Assembly: GCA_902588315.1 (NCBI GenBank)
Contig: CACIOP010000006.1
Coordinates: forward strand, 1-64,000
DNA from: an uncultured Pelagibacteraceae bacterium
Lineage (GTDB): Bacteria; Pseudomonadota; Alphaproteobacteria; Pelagibacterales; Pelagibacteraceae
Length of the DNA: 64,000 bases
Direction of reading: 5' to 3'
The notes under the pieces are model-generated. The model worked only from the letters and a program-made list of their open reading frames with translations. It was not told where the DNA came from and did not search any database. Both the position numbers and the translations under genes were made by a program. The stretch's first letter is position 1, and every line of letters starts with the position of its first letter. This document shows positions 26,569-34,730 of the stretch, piece by piece.

Positions 26569-27833
26569 TTTAAATTTAAAACTTCACCCGCAAGATATAA
26601 CGATCCAGTAATTAGTATTATATCGTTTTCTTTTACTGGGATTGACTTTATGGCTTCCTCTATACTTTCCTTATAATTTATATTTGAAAAGCTATTTAGC
26701 TTATCTTTAAGTTCTTCTCCTTTAATTGAATTAGGTTGATTAGGTATATCTATTGTAGTCAATGTAGAAATATCCTTAAAGAAACTCATATATTCAATAT
26801 GATCTTTATTAGCCATCATTCCAAGAATGATATGTTTATTACAATCTAAACTTTCTAAGTATTCATTTAAAACTTTTGCTCCCAAAGGATTGTGAGATCC
26901 ATCAACAAAAAGTTTGTGATCTTTTACAAACTCCTTAAGTTTTCCAGATTTAATTTCTTGTAATCTTCCAATACAATTTATTTTTAAAATACCTTTTTTA
27001 ATGTGGTCATCTCTAATGTTTAAGTCTTTCAAAACTCTCAGGGTTGCAATTGCTGTTGAGACATTTTCTAATTGAAATTGACCTTTAACATTTGGAATAG
27101 GTAATTTTATTCCCCCAAATTGATCTTCATAATAAAAGAAGTTATTTTCTTGCATTGTAAAACTATAATTTTCATTATGGAAAAACTTATTTGATCTATT
27201 ATTTGATATTGTTTTTTTAATATTTTCTTTGATTTTATTAGTACTTTGTTTTGCAACTATAATATTTGATTTTAAAAGGCATGATGTTTTTTCAAAAATA
27301 ATTTTTTCAACGGTTTGTTCATTTTCTGGCAACCAATCTAAATGATCAAGACCAATAGAAGTTACAATGCTAGCAAGATTATTTTTTAAGATATTAGTAG
27401 CATCAAATCTAAAGAACAATCCACTTTCAATTAAATTGATATTATCTGGATATTGAGATGCTTTTAAAAAATATGCTGCAGTCAGTATTTCAAAAAAAGT
27501 AATTGGTTCACCATTGTTAGCTTCTTCAATTTCTTTAAGTAAATTCGCTAAATCTCCATCATTCAATTCTTCATTATTAAAAATAAACCTCTCATTAATA
27601 TTTTTGATATGAGGACTAGTGTAGATATTACAATTGAAATTTGCTTCCTTTAAAATAGAAAACATTGCTTGGATAGTTGAGTACTTTCCATTAGTACCAA
27701 CAATTGAAATTGCTTTGATTTTATCTTGAGGATTTCCTAACTTTTTGCAGAGACTTTGAATACGATCTAGACTTAAATCTATTTCTTTAGGATGCAGCTC
27801 TTGTAAGCGACTGACTATCTTCTGAAGTTTCAT
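26565..27833 (-). CDS. folC: bifunctional folylpolyglutamate/dihydrofolate synthase
   Basis: Adds glutamate to dihydropteroate and tetrahydrofolates. 422 aa from ATG at 27833 (MKLQKIVSRLQELHPKEIDL); an ATG four codons earlier is possible. The Mur-ligase fold shows GTNGKYST (about residues 48-55; the usual form is GTNGKGS), YTSPHI, NERFIFN, SIGLDHLDWL and VDGSHNPLG. The start overlaps accD by 47 bases. Last gene of a 14-gene minus-strand chain. Confidence 0.94.
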   Translation of the reverse strand: MKLQKIVSRLQELHPKEIDLSLDRIQSLCKKLGNPQDKIKAISIVGTNGKYSTIQAMFSILKEANFNCNIYTSPHIKNINERFIFNNEELNDGDLANLLKEIEEANNGEPITFFEILTAAYFLKASQYPDNINLIESGLFFRFDATNILKNNLASIVTSIGLDHLDWLPENEQTVEKIIFEKTSCLLKSNIIVAKQSTNKIKENIKKTISNNRSNKFFHNENYSFTMQENNFFYYEDQFGGIKLPIPNVKGQFQLENVSTAIATLRVLKDLNIRDDHIKKGILKINCIGRLQEIKSGKLKEFVKDHKLFVDGSHNPLGAKVLNEYLESLDCNKHIILGMMANKDHIEYMSFFKDISTLTTIDIPNQPNSIKGEELKDKLNSFSNINYKESIEEAIKSIPVKENDIILITGSLYLAGEVLNLN

Positions 27834-28716
27834 TTTGTTCAGCACTTATATCAGAATTCTTCTTTAACAATATTGATAATAAAGTTCCTATTTTAGATGC
27901 AAGTTCTTTTCGATCAACGATTAAATCTACAAAACCTGTTTTTTCAACATATTCACTTTTTTGGAAACCTTCTGGAAGTTCTTCTTTAACAGTTCCTTGA
28001 ATTACTCTTGCACCTGCAAATGCAATTAAAGCTCCTGGTTCTGCAATATGAATATCACCTAGCATAGCGTATGATGCAGTAATACCCCCTGCTGTTGGGT
28101 CAGTGATACAAACTAAATACGGAAGTCCATTTTTTTTTAATTCATTTATTGCAAGTGTTGTTCTAGTCATTTGAGATAATGAAATTAAACTCTCCATCAT
28201 CCTCATTCCACCTCCAGCACTAATGCATAAAAAAGGTGTCTGATTTTCTATAGCGTGTTGTATCCCATATAAAAAAGCTTCACCTTCTGCAGCAGCCATT
28301 GATGCTCCTAAAAAATCAAAATCAGAGGCCACAGCTGTAATTTTAATATTATTTATAGTTCCAGAAGCAACCATCATTCCACATTCTAATCCTGTTTTTT
28401 TTCGAGCACTTTTTAATCTTTCTCTGTAAGGTTTAGAATCTGTCCAATTTAGTGGATCATCTTTTGGTATTGGAGTTTTAAAAATCTCATAATTGTTTTT
28501 TCCAAACAATATATCAAATCTTTGATGTGGTTTTATTCTATGATGACGCTTACAATCTGGGCACACCCACAAGTTTTCCTCTAATTCTTTTTTTAAAATC
28601 GGACCTTTACAACATGATGTCCAATCACTTTTTGCAATATCTTCTTTTGAAGCTCTTTCACGTATAGCAGTTTTAATTTTTTCACCTGCTTTAATAATTT
28701 TTGTTATCCAGTTCAT
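27787..28716 (-). CDS. accD: acetyl-CoA carboxylase carboxyltransferase subunit beta
   Basis: With AccA transfers the carboxyl group from biotin to acetyl-CoA, the first step of fatty-acid synthesis. 309 aa. The zinc ribbon at 35-55 is altered: C35-C36 adjacent, then C52-x2-C55, where the family has two CxxC pairs. The crotonase-like core is intact: SAGGGMRMMESLISL, DPTAGGITASYAMLGDI, PGALIAFAGARVI. ATGA overlap with trpA upstream; trpA-accD-folC order is common in proteobacteria. Confidence 0.96.
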   Translation of the reverse strand: MNWITKIIKAGEKIKTAIRERASKEDIAKSDWTSCCKGPILKKELEENLWVCPDCKRHHRIKPHQRFDILFGKNNYEIFKTPIPKDDPLNWTDSKPYRERLKSARKKTGLECGMMVASGTINNIKITAVASDFDFLGASMAAAEGEAFLYGIQHAIENQTPFLCISAGGGMRMMESLISLSQMTRTTLAINELKKNGLPYLVCITDPTAGGITASYAMLGDIHIAEPGALIAFAGARVIQGTVKEELPEGFQKSEYVEKTGFVDLIVDRKELASKIGTLLSILLKKNSDISAEQNETSEDSQSLTRAAS

Positions 28717-29513
28717 AAAATTTTATTTTTTAATCTCTTAACGATATTAGTAACATTTGTGACCGCATTTTGTCTCTTTTCAATTGATTTAGAAATTTCC
28801 CTACAAATTGCGCTTCCAACTACCAAACCATCAGCTTTTTTAAGAAATTGGATGGTTTTTTCTGTAATTCCAAAACCAATAACAACATTTTTTGATTTAT
28901 TTTGTTTTTTTATTTTGTTGTATTTTTCTAATATTTTTTTTGGGGCCACCTTAAGTTTTCCACCTGTAGTAGATAACATGCTTATATAATAAATCATGTC
29001 GTGGGAAACTTTTATGATTCTTTTTAGTCTTATTTGGGATGTGGTTGGTGAAACTAATTGAACAAAATTAATTCCTTTTTTTTTACATTTTGAGGCAAAA
29101 CTTTTATTTTCTGGATAAGGTAAATCAACAACTATCAAACCATCAACTTTAGATTTTTTACATTTTTCTAAAAATTTATTTTCATTATATTGATAGATCA
29201 TGTTGTAATAGCCCATCAGTATAATTGGTTTATTTTTTTTTATTTTTTTAAAATTTTTTGCAATTGAAAATACATCATTAATTTTAATACCATTTTTAAT
29301 CGCCCGGTAAGCACTATTTTGTATTTGTCCTCCATCTGCTATAGGAGTGTTGTGTGGAAAACCTAATTCACAAATATCTGCGTAATTTGAAATTGATTTT
29401 AATATTTCTAAAGATTTTTTTTTAGTATTATCTCCAGCTACCGTATATGTCAGTAAAGCTGGTCTATTCTCTTTTTTCACATTTGAGAAAGTTTTACTGA
29501 TTAATGAATTCAT
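28713..29513 (-). CDS. trpA: tryptophan synthase alpha subunit, divergent
   Basis: Cleaves indole-glycerol phosphate to indole and G3P. 266 aa TIM barrel. Catalytic Glu49 (CELG) and Asp60 (PIADG) are kept at the same numbers as in Salmonella, but the loop between them reads FPHNTP instead of VPFSDP, so Asp56, which salt-bridges the beta subunit, is Thr. The second loop reads STTGGK instead of GVTGAE. The C-terminal phosphate site GFGIT...GLVVGSAI is normal. Shares one base with the end of trpB. Confidence 0.92.
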   Translation of the reverse strand: MNSLISKTFSNVKKENRPALLTYTVAGDNTKKKSLEILKSISNYADICELGFPHNTPIADGGQIQNSAYRAIKNGIKINDVFSIAKNFKKIKKNKPIILMGYYNMIYQYNENKFLEKCKKSKVDGLIVVDLPYPENKSFASKCKKKGINFVQLVSPTTSQIRLKRIIKVSHDMIYYISMLSTTGGKLKVAPKKILEKYNKIKKQNKSKNVVIGFGITEKTIQFLKKADGLVVGSAICREISKSIEKRQNAVTNVTNIVKRLKNKIL

Positions 29514-30742
29514 TAATTTTTACCCAGTCTTTCTCTTAAGATATCTCTATCTTTTTTAGCATCACCACAAGAGTTAACTATTATTATTGTATCTTTGCTT
29601 AATTTTGGAGCAATTTTTATTGCTTCTGCAAATGCATGACTGGGCTCTAAACTTGGATTAAGTTTTTCAAATTTTGTTACCATCACATGTGCTTTTAGTG
29701 CTTCTTCATCAGTTGCATAAGTATATCTAGCCCGTTTTGTATCTTTTAAAAAACAATGTATTGGACTGACACCTGGATAATCCAATCCAGCACTAATTGA
29801 CTCTGTATCATTAATTTGACCTTCATTGTTTTGACAAACATAAGAAGCTGCACCATGTAAAATTCCAATTTTAGCATTTCTACTTAAGGGGGCTGCGTGG
29901 AGTTTAGATTTTTTTGGACCTCCAGCCTCTACACCAACTAATTCTATTTGAGATTTATTAAAATCTATAAATTCACTCCAAAAACCATATGCTGAACTTC
30001 CGCCTCCCACACAGTTAATCAATTTAATTTTTTTTGGAATTTTTTTGAATTTTTGTTTAATTTGTATTTTTAATTCTCTTGAAATTTGTGCTGTACTCCA
30101 TCCACAAATTTTTACAAATATATTTGGACCAACTGTACTTCCAACACACATATGTGTAGTGTCACAATTTGATACCCAATATCTCATACACTCACTGACT
30201 GCATCGACTAATGTTTGACTGCCTGAATATACCGGAATTATTTCAGCACCATTTTTTTTCATAGCATCACAATTTGGTTTTTGTCTCTTTATATCTTTTG
30301 CACCCATGAAAATTTTACATTTGAGACCAAATTTTTTAGCTGCCATACTTAACATTTTACCAGCATAACCTGCACCTGTATCTCCAACGATATATTTCTT
30401 ACCCATTGCCTTACAAATTAAAGCATGAACAGTTGCATTGTATATTTTGTGGGCACCACCATTAGCCTCTGATACAATTTTGGCCCATATTTGAGCACCA
30501 CCTAAATGATTAGTTAAATTTTCTAATTTTACAAATGATGTGGGTGATCCTATATAATTCTTAAAGTAATAATCTCTTTTTTTTAAAAACTTCTTATTAT
30601 TTCTTAATTTTGAAAACTCTCGTGTAAGATCCTCTACAGGTTTTTTTAAAGTTTCAGGTATAAAACTTCCTCCAAATTTTCCACCCCAAAAACCGTAACG
30701 ATCATGTTGGTCAATTAGAGGAATTTTTTTTTTAAGTTTCAT
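29513..30742 (-). CDS. trpB: tryptophan synthase beta subunit, divergent
   Basis: PLP enzyme joining indole and serine. 409 aa. PLP Lys99 (GGAHK), phosphate loop GGGSS, SISAGLDYPGV and LEPSHA are present. Differences from the Salmonella enzyme: Glu109 is Asp121; the substrate loop TGAGQH is TGAGYA (122-127); Lys167 is Val179; Ser377 near the PLP nitrogen is Cys392; GRGDKD is GDAKKD. It sits in trpF-trpB-trpA with overlaps on both sides, so it is very likely the pathway enzyme despite these changes. A changed substrate cannot be excluded. Confidence 0.9.
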   Translation of the reverse strand: MKLKKKIPLIDQHDRYGFWGGKFGGSFIPETLKKPVEDLTREFSKLRNNKKFLKKRDYYFKNYIGSPTSFVKLENLTNHLGGAQIWAKIVSEANGGAHKIYNATVHALICKAMGKKYIVGDTGAGYAGKMLSMAAKKFGLKCKIFMGAKDIKRQKPNCDAMKKNGAEIIPVYSGSQTLVDAVSECMRYWVSNCDTTHMCVGSTVGPNIFVKICGWSTAQISRELKIQIKQKFKKIPKKIKLINCVGGGSSAYGFWSEFIDFNKSQIELVGVEAGGPKKSKLHAAPLSRNAKIGILHGAASYVCQNNEGQINDTESISAGLDYPGVSPIHCFLKDTKRARYTYATDEEALKAHVMVTKFEKLNPSLEPSHAFAEAIKIAPKLSKDTIIIVNSCGDAKKDRDILRERLGKN

Positions 30743-31361
30743 TTTTTAATTTATTTAAATTGTTTAAAAAAATATTTATTTTGGATGTATCTTTTAATCC
30801 AGAAGTTTCCAAGCCTCCAGATAAATCTAAGTAATTAGCAATTTTCTCATAATTTTTTAGGTTATCATCGAATTTTATATTACCAGCTAGCATTAATTCC
30901 TTGTTTAATTTGATATTTTTAATCAAGTTATGATTAAAGCTATGACTTTTTTCATAACCTTTGCTATCAAATAGATATAAATCTGTTACGTCAACAAATG
31001 ACTTATACCTTATAACATCGGTTTCATCTTTTATTGTTAGAGCTGTAATAATTTTTTTTTGATATTTTTGTTTTATAATTTTAATTTCATTTGGAGTACA
31101 GTCATACAATTGATAATAGTCAAAAGGTAAACTTTTTATTTCCTCTAAAATTTTATTGTTAGGTTTTACTAAAACAGCAACAAATTTACTTTTGTTTTTT
31201 TTTACAGTTAATAATTTGTTTAGAGAGTTAAGTTCAACATATCTTGAGCTTTTTGGGTAATTACAAATGAAGCCAATAAATTTTGGAGGATAAGTATGAT
31301 TAATTATATAATTTAAAGTATCAGAATCTTTTACACCACAAATCTTGCAACCTTTGATCAT
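30732..31361 (-). CDS. trpF: phosphoribosylanthranilate isomerase
   Basis: Amadori rearrangement in tryptophan synthesis. 209 aa TIM barrel. The general-base Cys is in CKICGVKD near residue 8; the general-acid Asp is in LYLFDSKG near residue 130; DLSGGLETSGLKD near the C-terminus is the usual SGVE...G.KD phosphate loop. The AGG loop is LAGNI, slightly off consensus. Overlaps pyrF by 4 and trpB by 11 bases. Confidence 0.9.
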   Translation of the reverse strand: MIKGCKICGVKDSDTLNYIINHTYPPKFIGFICNYPKSSRYVELNSLNKLLTVKKNKSKFVAVLVKPNNKILEEIKSLPFDYYQLYDCTPNEIKIIKQKYQKKIITALTIKDETDVIRYKSFVDVTDLYLFDSKGYEKSHSFNHNLIKNIKLNKELMLAGNIKFDDNLKNYEKIANYLDLSGGLETSGLKDTSKINIFLNNLNKLKNET

Positions 31362-32050
31362 TTGTATAAATGATCAGCAAGTTTTTTGGTATTATTTTTT
31401 ATGTCACCTTTTGTAAGTGATCTTCCAATAACAATACCAGAAACCTTATTTCCAAATGCTTGTTTAGGAGTCATAACTCTCAATTGATCATTTGAATTAT
31501 CACCAGGCAATCTTATTCCTGGAGTTATGATTAATAAATTTTTGTATCTTTTACGAACCATCATAGCTTCTTGAGCAGAACAAACTATACCATCACATCC
31601 TGATTTTTTAATTAATGCTGCTTGCCTTAAAACTAACTGTTTTACATTTTTTGTATGACCTATTTCTTTAAGAGATTTATCATTAAGACTAGTTAAAATT
31701 GTAACTCCTAAAACTTTTAAATTTTTATTTATTTTTTTTGCCTTTTTTTTTATTGATTTAAGCATTTCTAACCCACCATTTGCGTGCACTGTAACATATT
31801 TACATTTTTTTAAATCTTTTAAGCTGTCAAGGGCAGATAATGCAGTTTGGGGGATATCATTTATCTTTAAATCTAACCAAAAATCCTTTTTAAATTTTTC
31901 TAAAAATTTTCGTCCATTCTTTGAATAAAAGAATTGAAGGCCAAATTTTGGAATTATTTTTAACTTATTTGAATTAGTTTGATCGATTATTTTTTTTATT
32001 TTATTTAAATTTGAGGTATCACAAGCAACAAATATAGTTTTATTCTTCAT
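31358..32050 (-). CDS. pyrF: orotidine 5'-phosphate decarboxylase
   Basis: Last step of UMP synthesis. 230 aa. The catalytic tetrad region WLDLKINDIPQT (DxKxxD) is near residues 58-69; later blocks are VTVHANGG, LGVTILTSL, DGIVCSAQEA, TPGIRLPGDNSNDQLRV and GIVIGRSL. Overlaps ihfB by 11 bases upstream. Confidence 0.96.
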   Translation of the reverse strand: MKNKTIFVACDTSNLNKIKKIIDQTNSNKLKIIPKFGLQFFYSKNGRKFLEKFKKDFWLDLKINDIPQTALSALDSLKDLKKCKYVTVHANGGLEMLKSIKKKAKKINKNLKVLGVTILTSLNDKSLKEIGHTKNVKQLVLRQAALIKKSGCDGIVCSAQEAMMVRKRYKNLLIITPGIRLPGDNSNDQLRVMTPKQAFGNKVSGIVIGRSLTKGDIKNNTKKLADHLYK

Positions 32051-32333
32051 TATTATTTAATTTTTTAAACAAGTCTTTTGACATTTTAAAGTGAATTGTT
32101 TTTTTTTCTGGAGTGTTAACTTTCTCTCCAGTTTTTGGATTTCTAGAAATCCTCGCTTTTTGAATATTTGTTGAGAAAACCCCAAATCCCCTAAGTTCTA
32201 CTCTATCTCCTCTTTTTAGAGCTCTTTTAATTTCTGTCAGTATAATATTAGTGAATTTTTCGAGATCTTTTTTTAGAAAATTTGGATAATTTTTTGAGAG
32301 TTGTTTTAACAGCTTTGATTTTACAATAGCCAA
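32040..32333 (-). CDS. ihfB: integration host factor beta subunit
   Basis: 97-aa HU/IHF DNA-bending protein. The beta-arm consensus GDRVELRGFGVFSTNIQKARISRNP and TGEKV are clear. The position after rpsA, as in other proteobacteria (rpsA-ihfB), supports the beta subunit rather than HU. Nucleoid-associated, binds as a heterodimer with IhfA. Confidence 0.93.
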   Translation of the reverse strand: MAIVKSKLLKQLSKNYPNFLKKDLEKFTNIILTEIKRALKRGDRVELRGFGVFSTNIQKARISRNPKTGEKVNTPEKKTIHFKMSKDLFKKLNNNEE

Positions 32334-32344
32334 ATTAATATATT

Positions 32345-34072
32345 CTATTTTTTATTTTCGTCTTTTTTCTTTAAATCTTCAGACAATGAAGAAAATGGTA
32401 AGTTTTTACCAGATCCTTCGGTTCCATATTTTTCAAGAGCTTCTCTTTTTTCTATTTCTTCTAATAATTTAATGCTTAAAGACACTTTTCTTTTTTGAAT
32501 ATCTAGTTCTGCTATAGCACAATCTAATTTCTCTCCACCAGTCCACCTACTTGGTCTAGCGTCTGCTGAATTTATAGCAATTGCAGATTTTTTGATTTGA
32601 AAATCCATTTCACAACCTTCTGGTCTAACAATTAAACCTTTGTTATCAGTTGAAATCACTTTGACTGTTATAGTTTGATTTTTCACTTTATCATTAAAGA
32701 AATCAAAAGGATCAGGCTGCGTCTGTCTTAATCCAACCCTAATTTTTTGTTCTGAAGCTTTAACTTCTAAAACTTTAACTTTAATTTTTTCTCCTTTTTT
32801 AAATTTAGCCAATTCTTCTTCACCTTTATTTAGATATGTTAGATCATTACAATGTAAAAAAGCATCAACATCTGTATTTTCAATTTTTACAAAAAGTGAG
32901 TATTCATTTTTATTTACTACTTCACCCTCTACAATTGTTCCTATAGGATATTTTTTTTCAAATGCATCAAAAGGGTTTTCTTGTGTTAATCTATGCGATA
33001 TTGCAACACGTCTTTTTTCTTTATCTATTTCAGTGATTACACAATCTATTTCATCTCCGACTTTAAACATTTTTTTTGCTGAAACATTTTTTTTAGTCCA
33101 GCTAAGTTCGCTTGAATGTAAAAGAGTTGTCAAACCTGGCTCTAATTCACAAAACGCACCAAAGTCCATTAGTTTTACAACTTTAACTTTGTAAATTTTA
33201 TTTAATTCATAATTTTCTATATGTTCAAATGGGTCAGGAGACAATTGTTTTACTGAGCATCCTACTTGCAATTTTTCTTTATCGACGCTTATAACTTTTA
33301 AATCGTGCTTTTCCCCAATATTAAAAACTTCATCTGGATGATTTACTCTTGAATAAGAAATTTCTTGTAAGTGGACTAAGACATCTAGTTCCCCATTTAC
33401 ATTAAAAAAACACCCAAAAGAACTATAACCTTTCACCTCTGCCCCTTTGATTATGTCACCAACTTTATATTTTTCGACAATTTTTGCTTTATCCTCTTTT
33501 TTAAAATTAGAAATTATTTCTCTTCTTGAAACACATGCATTTCCTCTAACCTTGTCTAACTTAATAAGAGCAAATTTTTGTGGTTCATTCATCAAATGAC
33601 TAATATCTTTTAAAGGTTTGTCACTTATTTGAGAACCAGGTAGAAACATTAATGAACCAGTTTCAATATGCTCGACAATACAACCACCTTTACATTTTGA
33701 GGTAATTTTACCCATAATAGGTTCATTTTTCTCATAAGCTTCAACTAATTTATCCCATCCTTTAATTTTTTGAGCTTTACTTGCAGAAACTAAAACTTCT
33801 CCGTTTTTATCCTCAATTTTTTCCAATAACACAGGAATTGTTCCGCCAACTTTGATTTTTTCCAAAAGGCCCATGCTTTTAAGTTCATTTATATCTAATA
33901 CAGGCTCTGATTTCAGACCTTCAACAAACAAAAAAACAAATTTTTCAGTAATTTTATTTATTTTTCCCTCTATTATTTTTCCCTCTTCAATTTGAATTTT
34001 TGAAAGTTGGCTATTAAGTAATTTTTCGAATTCTTTTGATGCTGGATTTGACAGATCTTTAAATATTTCCAT
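32345..34072 (-). CDS. rpsA: 30S ribosomal protein S1
   Basis: 575 aa with six S1 OB-fold repeats in series (about residues 28-95, 110-180, 195-262, 280-350, 365-435, 455-520). Examples are GAEVKGYSSFGCFFNVNG and VKLMDFGAFCELEPG. It binds mRNA and helps start translation on messages with weak Shine-Dalgarno sites, which are common here. Overlaps cmk by 14 bases; cmk-rpsA-ihfB is the standard order. Confidence 0.97.
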   Translation of the reverse strand: MEIFKDLSNPASKEFEKLLNSQLSKIQIEEGKIIEGKINKITEKFVFLFVEGLKSEPVLDINELKSMGLLEKIKVGGTIPVLLEKIEDKNGEVLVSASKAQKIKGWDKLVEAYEKNEPIMGKITSKCKGGCIVEHIETGSLMFLPGSQISDKPLKDISHLMNEPQKFALIKLDKVRGNACVSRREIISNFKKEDKAKIVEKYKVGDIIKGAEVKGYSSFGCFFNVNGELDVLVHLQEISYSRVNHPDEVFNIGEKHDLKVISVDKEKLQVGCSVKQLSPDPFEHIENYELNKIYKVKVVKLMDFGAFCELEPGLTTLLHSSELSWTKKNVSAKKMFKVGDEIDCVITEIDKEKRRVAISHRLTQENPFDAFEKKYPIGTIVEGEVVNKNEYSLFVKIENTDVDAFLHCNDLTYLNKGEEELAKFKKGEKIKVKVLEVKASEQKIRVGLRQTQPDPFDFFNDKVKNQTITVKVISTDNKGLIVRPEGCEMDFQIKKSAIAINSADARPSRWTGGEKLDCAIAELDIQKRKVSLSIKLLEEIEKREALEKYGTEGSGKNLPFSSLSEDLKKKDENKK

Positions 34073-34730
34073 TAATTTTCAATTTTTTGTCTATTATTTT
34101 TTTTATTTTTAAAAAACATGCCCTTTTAGTAAGGTTTGTCGTATTAATCAATAGTGAATCTTTTGTTTTCTTTAATGGAGATATTTTTCGAGTAAAATCA
34201 CTTTTGTCACGTTTTTTAATGCTTTTTAGGACCTCATAATAAGTAATTCTTTGATTTGTATTCTTCAATTCATTAAATCTGCGTAACGCCCTAGTTTTTA
34301 AGTTTGCCGTAATATAAAATTTAAGATCAGCATCTGGTACTATATTATAGGTTATATCTCTTCCATCTAGACATGATCCTTTAAATTTTAAGGGAGGATT
34401 ATATGCAAAATTTAATTGAAAGGAATGTACTAATTTTCTTATATATTTTTTTTTTGATACAATCGAAGCAGCAGATCCTATTTTATCAGATAATAATTTT
34501 TTATTTTGTAGGTTTTTAATTTTTATATTTTTAATTTTAAGCGTAAGAAATTTTTTATTGAATTTTTTTGGATATTTAATTTTCAGATACGCAACATATC
34601 TATATATTTTACCTGTATCCAGATAAGAAAGATTATAATGATTAGAAATTGCTCTTCCCAATGTTCCTGCTCCTGCAGCAGCGGGCGAATCAATTGCAAT
34701 TTTTAAAATATTATTTCTTTTTTTTATCAT
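34059..34730 (-). CDS. cmk: cytidylate kinase with altered P-loop
   Basis: Phosphorylates CMP/dCMP. 223 aa, NMP-kinase fold. The N-terminus AIDSPAAAGAGTLGRAI aligns with the usual IDGPAASGKGT loop, but the Walker A lysine is Ala21 (codon GCA at 34668-34670). Later motifs look normal: LDTGKIYRY, LDGRDITYNIVPDADLKFYITA and RALRRFNEL. Neighbours aroA, rpsA and ihfB confirm identity. Whether it is fully active without the Lys is open. Confidence 0.9.
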   Translation of the reverse strand: MIKKRNNILKIAIDSPAAAGAGTLGRAISNHYNLSYLDTGKIYRYVAYLKIKYPKKFNKKFLTLKIKNIKIKNLQNKKLLSDKIGSAASIVSKKKYIRKLVHSFQLNFAYNPPLKFKGSCLDGRDITYNIVPDADLKFYITANLKTRALRRFNELKNTNQRITYYEVLKSIKKRDKSDFTRKISPLKKTKDSLLINTTNLTKRACFLKIKKIIDKKLKINGNI

